Source: Nitrosomonas sp. (lineage in GTDB: Bacteria; Pseudomonadota; Gammaproteobacteria; Burkholderiales; Nitrosomonadaceae). From it: a stretch of DNA of 40,163 nt. The stretch covers positions 1 to 40,163 of the forward strand of contig JAMWZR010000021.1 in assembly GCA_024282035.1 (NCBI GenBank), in the 5' to 3' direction. This document shows positions 27,018-36,000 of the stretch, in pieces. The position numbers and the translations under genes were made by a program. The notes under the pieces were generated by a model. The model was given only the letters and a program-made list of their open reading frames with translations, did no database searches and was not told where the DNA came from. How positions within the stretch are numbered: position 1 is the stretch's first letter; each line of letters begins with the position of its first letter.

Positions 27018-30000
27018 TTAACTATAAACACGATCAGTTAAGGGTGTCGTCAACAGTAATTTAACCGCTGATAACAAAGATTCAGCACGCACGATATCAA
27101 AATGACCGGTATCGATCTCCATCGCGTGTATTTTGGCCGGTTTAATTTGCTGTTCCAGCGCAAGCCGTTCATTCGCTTTGCGCTCAGCCGCCCACCAGCA
27201 AATTGTCTGAGTACTCAATGGATTCAAGGTAGTTGTTTGCAACGAGAGTGTCTTTAAATGACGTGCAATAAGAAAGATATGCGCCAACTCTTCCGCGCCC
27301 ATGTCGGTATAGCCTTGAAGCGCCATACATTCGCCAGCTTGAATCTCAGCTTGTCTAATAGCCAACACTTTTTCCAATAACGCAATGATTATCTGCTTTG
27401 TCACCATCGCTGGAGACTGACTGGACAGCGTTGTCTTCCAGATATCATCCAGTACAGCACCAGGAATTGCCACGGAAACAAAATCAACAAGATCCTGCCG
27501 CCAGTCATCGGATTGCGATGGCTCGGTTCCAGGAATATAGGGATCGATCAACCCCAGGAATGCCACAGTCTGCCCATTAGCTTCAAACAAGGCGGCCATC
27601 ATGGCAACCAATGTGCCGCCCAACGACCAGCCCAGCAAATGATACGGTCCTTCCGGCTGGATAGCTCGAATCATTGTGCAATAATCTTCTGCCATTTGGC
27701 TTAGGGATACGTCCCGGTGCGCAGGATCAGCCAGCATGCGGCAAGGTAATCCATAAACCACCCGCGCACCTTGCAATTGCCGCGCCAGCGGTTGGTAGTC
27801 AAACACCGTACCTAATCCGGCATGGATGCAAAATAACGGTTTAATTTCCTTATTTCCGCTCGGTTGATTTAGTGCCAATAACCCATTCGGACTTGTAATC
27901 GTTTGCTTGTCCAGTCCCAACAAACTGGCGATGGTTGGCCGTTGTATCAAATCTCGCAGCTTGAAATTCAATTTCTCATCGTTAAGATTGCGCATACGCG
28001 CCATGACTTTCAGGCTGGATAATGAATCGCCGCCTAATGCAAAGAAATTATCGGTCTCGCCGACCCGTTCCACACCCAGCACTGCCTGCCATATGTCTGC
28101 CAGCGCTCTGGCTTCAGGTGTCGATGGTTCTTGATAAGCATCGCTCGCCAAAGCGCCCGGTTCCGGTAGCACTCTGCGGTCAAGCTTGCCGCTCGGCAAG
28201 CGTGGCAACGTGACTAATGGCATAAAATGTGCCGGCAGCATATATTCGGGTAATCGATTGGCGAGCGTTTGTTTTAATTGCGCCATCAGATTCTGCGCTG
28301 CTTGCTCGGCGACAGGAACAACATACGCCACCAGCTGCGCACCTGTTACACTTTCATAGACAACAACCGCCACATCGGCAACCCCGGCGATCTCACGGAT
28401 ACGTGCCTCGATTTCACCTAATTCAATACGGAATCCGCGTATTTTCACCTGATGATCCGCGCGACCGACATATTCGATATTGCCGTCATCCATCCATCTG
28501 ACCAGATCACCGGTGCGGTAGAGGCGACTACCATTGTCGTCAAATGGGTCGGCAATGAAGCGTTCAGCGGTCAAACCGGCGCGCCCCAAATAGCCTCGCG
28601 CCAATCCATAGCCGCCAATATAAAGCTCACCTACGATACCCATCGGAACCGGCTGCATATCGACATCCAATACATACACGACACGTTCACCCACAGGTCG
28701 CCCGATAGGCGCATAAGCACAGTCAAAACTGGTGTTGGCTTGCGTTTTCCAGATTAATGGCGTGACCACGGTCTCAGTCGGCCCATAACCATTAATCAAC
28801 GTGCGCGGCCGCAATGTCTGACGAATCAAATCATAGGAAGCTTTGGGCATCGCTTCGCCGCCGAACACATACAATTCTACCGGCGGCGGATCATTACGCG
28901 GCACAGCCCATTCCGCAACCTGACCTAGATAAGCCGGAGGAAACGCAGCATTGGTAATACCGTAATGATGCAAGGCATCATAGGTCTGCTCAGCTGTCCA
29001 TAATTCCTGATCCCGCACCGCCAGCCCGGCACCGACGGTCAACGCGGTCAGCCAGCGTTCATGCGCACCATCGAACGAGAAAGACATGAAGAGCAGTTCG
29101 CACGAACCGGGATGCATATCATAAATCCGGGCAGTCGCCTGGCAATGCATGGCGAGCGGACCATGCGTCACCGCCACACCTTTCGGCAAGCCCGTGGATC
29201 CAGACGTGTAAATAACATAAGCCAGATTATGCTCATGAACGGATATCTGCGGATTACGTGCCGATTCCGCTTCAAGCGCAATGGCATCCACGGCCAGTTT
29301 AGGTACCGCATCGAATTCGAGCTTAGCCAATATCTTGCTTTGCGTAATGAGCAGTGATAACGCGCTGTCTTTTATCATGAATGCGAGCCGATCAGCGGGA
29401 TAATCCACATCAAGCGGCACATATGCGGCACCGGATTTAAGAATCGCGAGCAATGTCACAATGATATCCAGAGAACGCTCCATCGCAACACCGATACGAG
29501 TTTCCGCTCCAGCGCCCAGAGCAATCAATCGGTGAGCAAGTTTATTGGCGCGTACATTCAACTCAGCATAGGAAATCTCTTGCTCACCCATCAATAGCGC
29601 AATGGTATCCGGTTGGTGCGCGGCATTACGCTCGATCAAACGATGAACCGGCTGATAGGCACGAGATAAAACCTCACTCGAATCGGTATGTCCACGCAGC
29701 AAAAACAATTGATCAAGCTGCTGTTCTCCTAGCCACCCCAGCTCCCCAACAACGCGCTGCGGGTAAGCCATCATTTCCCGCATCAGGCCTTCCATCTGAC
29801 TACGCAGATTGATCACAAATTCGTCGGTAAAATCGTTACACCCATAGGCATACTCAATCTCCAACGTATCACCCACAACCACCTGCAAGTCCATGGCATA
29901 ACCGGTCAACCCTTTACCTGCTATCTCGCCAAAACGCAGGCCATAGTGTTCATCGCTACGCAATGCAACATTGATGGGAAAATTCTCAAATACGACGATA

Positions 30001-33000
30001 CTGTCAAACAGCGGTTGACCGGAAAAACCTGCCCAGCGCTGGATATCAGCCAGCGATGTATGCTCATAATCGCGCAAACGGGCATTGGTTGCTTGCAACG
30101 CGCTTAAATATTCGCTGACAGTCAAATCACTGCGCTGCTCAACCGGAATGGGAATGGTATTGATAAACAAGCCCATAATCTCATCAGCTTTTGGCAAGCT
30201 GGGCGGGCGACCTGCGACGGTGGCACCAAAAATCACCGTCTGTTTCCCTGTGTAGCGTTGTAACAGCAGCGCCCATGCCGCTTGCACGAAGGTATTCAAT
30301 GTAATGTGCATTTGCTGCGCAAAAATTTGCAAACGACGCGTTTCGTCAGAACTCCAATGCGTGTAAATCTGTGCAAAATCGGATCGGTTGTTTGTTTTTA
30401 CTGCTTTACTGACTGAATCCGCCAAGCGTGTCGGACCTTCCGTGTTACCAAGCTCAGCTTGCCAGAAATGCTGGGCTACCTGCTTATCTTGCTTTGCTAG
30501 CCAGCGCACATACACACTATAATCCGGTCCTGGCTGCGCAAGCATTTCGCCGTTATAGCAACGCAACCAATCACTGACCAGCATAGAATCACCCCAACCG
30601 TCGAGCAGTATGTGGTGCTTGGTCCATACCAACTGATGGCGGTTTTCGTCTATCCGGATCAGACTCAACCGAATCGGAGGATTAAGAAAATCAAACTCTC
30701 GCCGCAATTCTTCATCCGCATAAGCAACAATGCATGCTTCCAGATGATGCTTGCCTCGCCAATCCAGATGAATGACAGTCGCTTCGATATGTTTAAATAC
30801 GATCTGCAGCGGGCGGACAAGCCCCGCTTGCCATAAAAATCCTGTGCGCAATACCGGATGCCGGACGATCATTTGTTGCCAGGCATGTGCCAGCCGTTCC
30901 GCATCGAGTCCCTCCACTTCCACGCTTATCTGATTCACATACAATCCGGTACCCGGCGCCTCAAGCGTATGGAATAACATCCCTTCCTGCGTTGGCGACA
31001 AGGGATAGATATCTTCAATCTCATTATTTCCGAATGACAGCGTCGCTATTATTCCAGCGTCAAGATAATCTTCCAGGCAAGTATTTTCAGGTCGAAGCTC
31101 CTCGACCACGGATTCCGACACGATTTCTGTCACCTGCGCCAGTGCAGCAATCGTCTGCTGCTCGAATAATTGTCGCGGCGTGATTTTCCAACCCATCCGG
31201 CGCGCTTTGGTGACAATCTGCAAACTGAGAATCGAGTCTCCACCCAGTTCAAAGAAGTTATCGTTGCGCCCTATCCGACTTATGCCAAGTACCTCCGCCC
31301 AGATCGCAACTAATGCTGATTCCACTTCGCCCTGCGCTGCTTCATACAGATCCGTACTGATAAATTCCGGCTCGGGCAGCAATTTACGATCCACCTTGCC
31401 GTTCGCGTTCAGCGGCAGACTCTCCAGAACGACAATTGCCGATGGCATCATGTAATCCGGCAAAACTTTTCCCATGGATTCACGCAACACGGTGGTATCC
31501 AGCGTGCTGCCTGCATGTAGCGAGATATAAGCCACCAGCCTCGCTCCGCTGGGTCCTTCCTTGGCAATGACCACCGCCTCCCTTACTTCCGGTTGTAATA
31601 ATAGCTGCGTTTCTATTTCCCCGAGTTCAATGCGAAACCCCCTGACCTTCACCTGATGATCCAGACGGCCCAGATATTCTATTTGCCCGTCCGAACGCCA
31701 TTTCGCCAGATCGCCGGTGCGGTAAAGCCGTCCTCCTTTTTCATCAAAAGGATCGGCGATAAACCGTTCCGCAGTTAATCCTGGTCGGTTCAGATAGCCG
31801 CGTGCGAGCAATTCCCCGCCAATGCAAAGTTCGCCGGGAATTCCGGACATCACCGGCGCCAAGTTGACATCCAGTAAGTAAATACAACGTGCCGGCAGCG
31901 GCTTTCCGATCGTCACTTGGGGTAATTCCAAATCATGATCCAAATAATTTCCACCGCAATCAGCAACCGTAGCGGTAACAATCGCTTCTGTCGGTCCATA
32001 AGTATTCAATAGGGTAATTTCACTCATACCAGCTTGCTGCCAAGCTTTGATTCCTTCTGGTGGCATGGCTTCACCGCCGGCATGCACTTGCCGCAACAAA
32101 CCGTAATTACGCGGCCCCAGTTTGGCAAAATCCTGTACCAGCAAAAACCAATAGGCTGTGGTGAGATCAGCAACTGTTATCCGTTTATCGATCAATTCAC
32201 GGTAGAACGTTTCACTGTCCCATAACAGGGAACCTCGTAACACAATGGCTGCGCCTGCACATAAAGGGGGGAAAAGCTGTTCAATGAAACCATCGAAGTT
32301 AATGGTGGAAAATTGCAACATCCGATCTGCGCTGCGCAATTTAAAGAAATCAATAGCAACGTAGGCATGCTCAACCAGTGCATGATGAGCGACCGCGACA
32401 CCCTTAGGTTTCCCGGTAGAACCAGAGGTGTAGATGATATAAGCCAGATGTTCACCATGCAGTCTCACATCAGGGTTGTGCTCCGGCCAACCCGTCAGAT
32501 CCAGTGTATCCAACTCCAGTACATGACAAGTCGCAGCATGCGGAATCCGCTCGCGTAGCGGGCTTTGCGTCAGCAGCAATTCAATCGCACTGTCCGTCAC
32601 CATGTGATTCAACCGCTCACGTGGATAGTTCGGATCCAATGGCACATACGCTGCACCTGCCTTGAGCGCCGCCAGCAACCCAACCACCATATCGATCGAG
32701 CGTTCCACTGCAATCCCCACCCGGCTCTCCGGTTTGACTCCCAGTGCAGTCAATTGGTGTGCCAGCCGGTTCACCCGCCGGTTCAACTCCGCGTAACTAA
32801 GTTCAGTATCCCCAAAAATGAGCGCTGTTGCGCCAGGATGCTCACCCACTTGCCGCTCAATCACACGATGCACCGGCTCAGTATTGGCATAGCGCCGTTC
32901 GTTAATTCCCCAGTTTTGTAGCTGTTGCCATTCCGTTGCGCTTAATTGCGTGATGTCACCTAAACATTTGACTTCGCTGCGCGTAATTTCACGCAGCAGT

Positions 33001-36000
33001 TGTTCAACTTGCGCCGCGATACAGCGGACCGTTGTTTCTGCAAAATCTTTGCAGGCATACCCATATTGCAAGGTTAATCCAATAGTTTCCACCACCGATA
33101 CGGTTATCGGATAATTGGTGGTTTCCCGGCCTTTGACATCGGAAAAAGCCAGTCCGCCCGGCGTATGCTGTTTGAATACCTCATCAATGGGATAATTTTC
33201 AAACACTAAAATACTATCAAACAATCCCTGCCGGCTTTGCCCCGTCCAACGCTGAATTTCATACAGCGGGGTGTGCTCATGTTCGCGAGAAGCCAAGTTT
33301 TGTATTTGCAAATCCTGTAGCCATGCACCGATTGTCCGTTCAGGTTGCAGTGCAATATTCACTGGCAAGGTATTGATGAAGAGCCCGAGCATCTGATCCG
33401 CTTCCGGCAAATCTGCCGGCCTACCCGCCACGGTCACCCCAAAAGTAACCGTTTGCTGACCGGTATAATGACCGAGTAGCAAAGCCCACGCAGCTTGTAT
33501 TATGGTATTGATCGTAATGTGTTCGCGCTTGCAAAAATGGACCAAATCATCGGTCAAGGTTCGATTGAGTGGATGAATAAATTCTCTATAGCCTCCACCA
33601 CTGGTTGTTGGCGCTGAAACCACGTCGGCCAATCGGGTAGATTCCGTGGTATGGCGTAGCCGCTCCTGCCAATATATTTTTGATGCTTCCTGATCACGAT
33701 CGCGCAACCATTCAATGAAATCCCGGTAGTGCGTGCGCGACGATGGCAGTGCCGCACCACCATAATGCCGCAATACTTCACCCAGCAATTGAGAAGTACT
33801 CCATCCATCCAACAGCAGATGATGGATGGTCATAATGACGTGATATCTCTCTTCGGTGAGGCGTACCACGACAATCCGAACGAGCGGTGGTTTTCTCAGA
33901 TCGATACCCGACGTGTGTTCGGATTGTGCGAGCGCATCCAAATCCCGTCTCTGATATGTCAAAGGATGTGTATTTTGATTGCGCCAATCATGCACAATAA
34001 AAGGTAATTCAGCCGCTTTCGCTACCCATTGCAACGGTATTTTTCCTTCCTGTACGAAACCGGTCCGTAATATCTCATGGCGGTCGATCGCAGCCTGCCA
34101 GGCAGCTTTGAACCGTTCGACCGATAAATGCTCAATATCAGCACTCAGTTGATTGAGATACATCCCACCATTCCGATCAAACACACTATGAAACAGCATG
34201 CCGGTTTGCATCGGCGACAGCGGATAAAGATCCTCAAGTTGCTCGACAGGAATAGGCAAATCATCCAACTCACCCTGAGTCAGTTGAACCAAAGGAAAAT
34301 CAGAGGGTGTCACCCCGCGAGCGCCGCGCCTACAATGACCAATAATCGCTTTGAGTTCGGTCAGTAACGACTCGATAAATGTTTCGATTGCTGTTTTGGC
34401 ATATCGCACCTTACTGTAATTGACTTCCAAACACAGTTCACCATTGTAGATATGGCTGTTAATCGAAAGATCATGCTGCTGTATCACGTCATGATCCATC
34501 AAATCACCTATCGCTTCATCAGCCAACATCCAGGGAGCTTGTTCTTCGAAACTGCTATCGAACTGACCTAGATAATTGAACACCACTTGCGCTTTGGGGA
34601 GACCGCGGATAATTTGCCGTTGCGCCGCGGTGCCGTAATATTTGAATAAACCGTAACCCAGCCCTTTATTGGGCATTTGCCGCAAACTCTCCTTAATACG
34701 CTTGATTCTTTGCGGTAAATCGCCCGATGAATCGAGGATTACCGGGAACAGTGCAGTAAACCACCCAATCGTCCTGGACAGATCGATATCAAGGTAAAGA
34801 TCTTCGCGTCCATGGCCTTCAAGGTCGACCAGAATCTTCTGATGCCCACTCCACTGACATAAGGCACTACCTAACGCGGCAAGCAGCAAATCATTGACTT
34901 GCGTGCGATAGGCAGCCGGTGCGTCTTTAAGCAGCGCCTGAGTTTGCGTCTGATCAAGCCTCGCAGTGATGCGGGTATGGTTAGAAATACTATTGGAACC
35001 TTCCGGAAAGTCGCAGGGAAGAGAAACAGGTACATTCACCTGGTTTTGCCAATAAGCAAACTCGACCGCATAGCTATCAGAATACTGTTGCAACCGCTGA
35101 GTCCAAACTGAGTAACCGGTAGTTACTTCGGGCAAGTTAATAGTTTCATGGTTCTTCGCCTGTTGATAGGCGATCTCCAGATCCTCTATCAGAATACGCC
35201 AGGAAACACCGTCAATCACCAAATGATGGGCAACCAGCAACAAACGCTGGGTTTGATCCGCCATATCCACCAGCATGGCGCGTACCAGCGATCCTTGCTG
35301 CAGATTCAGATTGCGCTGGGCTTCATTACAGAGCGCCAATAACTGTTCAGCATCTGTCGCCTGTCGCACCCACAACACCGCCTGCATACTGGATTCAGCG
35401 GCCATTTGCTGCCATTGCCCGTGAGTTTGTTCGCTATAACAGAAATGTAATGCGCTATGATGTTGCACAACAGCTTTTAATGCCTGATCCAGCCACGCCG
35501 CCTGTAAAGGCTGGCGACTTTTCAACAGTACCGCTTGATTCCAGTGTTCCCGCCGGGGTATTGCTTGCGCAAAAAAATCAAGCTGAATCGGCAGCATGGG
35601 AATAGGCGCAGTAATGTCCACTAAATCGCTCTGCGCAGGAATGGTTTTAGCAAGTTCCTCCAGCGGCTTGGCAATACTTGCCAGCGCGGCAACCGTCTGC
35701 CGTTCGAACAATTGGCGCGGCGTGATCTTCCAACCTGCCCGGCGCGCTTTGGTCACAATCTGCAAGCTAAGAATGGAATCGCCCCCGAGTTCGAAGAAAT
35801 TATCATTGCGTCCAACTTGGTCGATTCCCAACACCTCTTTCCAAATCGTAGCCAATAGTTCTTCCACTGCTCCTTGCGGCGCTTCATAGCCACCCATACC
35901 AACAAATTCCGGTTCGGGCAACAGTTTGCGGTCCACCTTGCCATTCGCATTCAGCGGCAGACTCTCCAACACCACAATCGCCGATGGAATCATATAGTCG

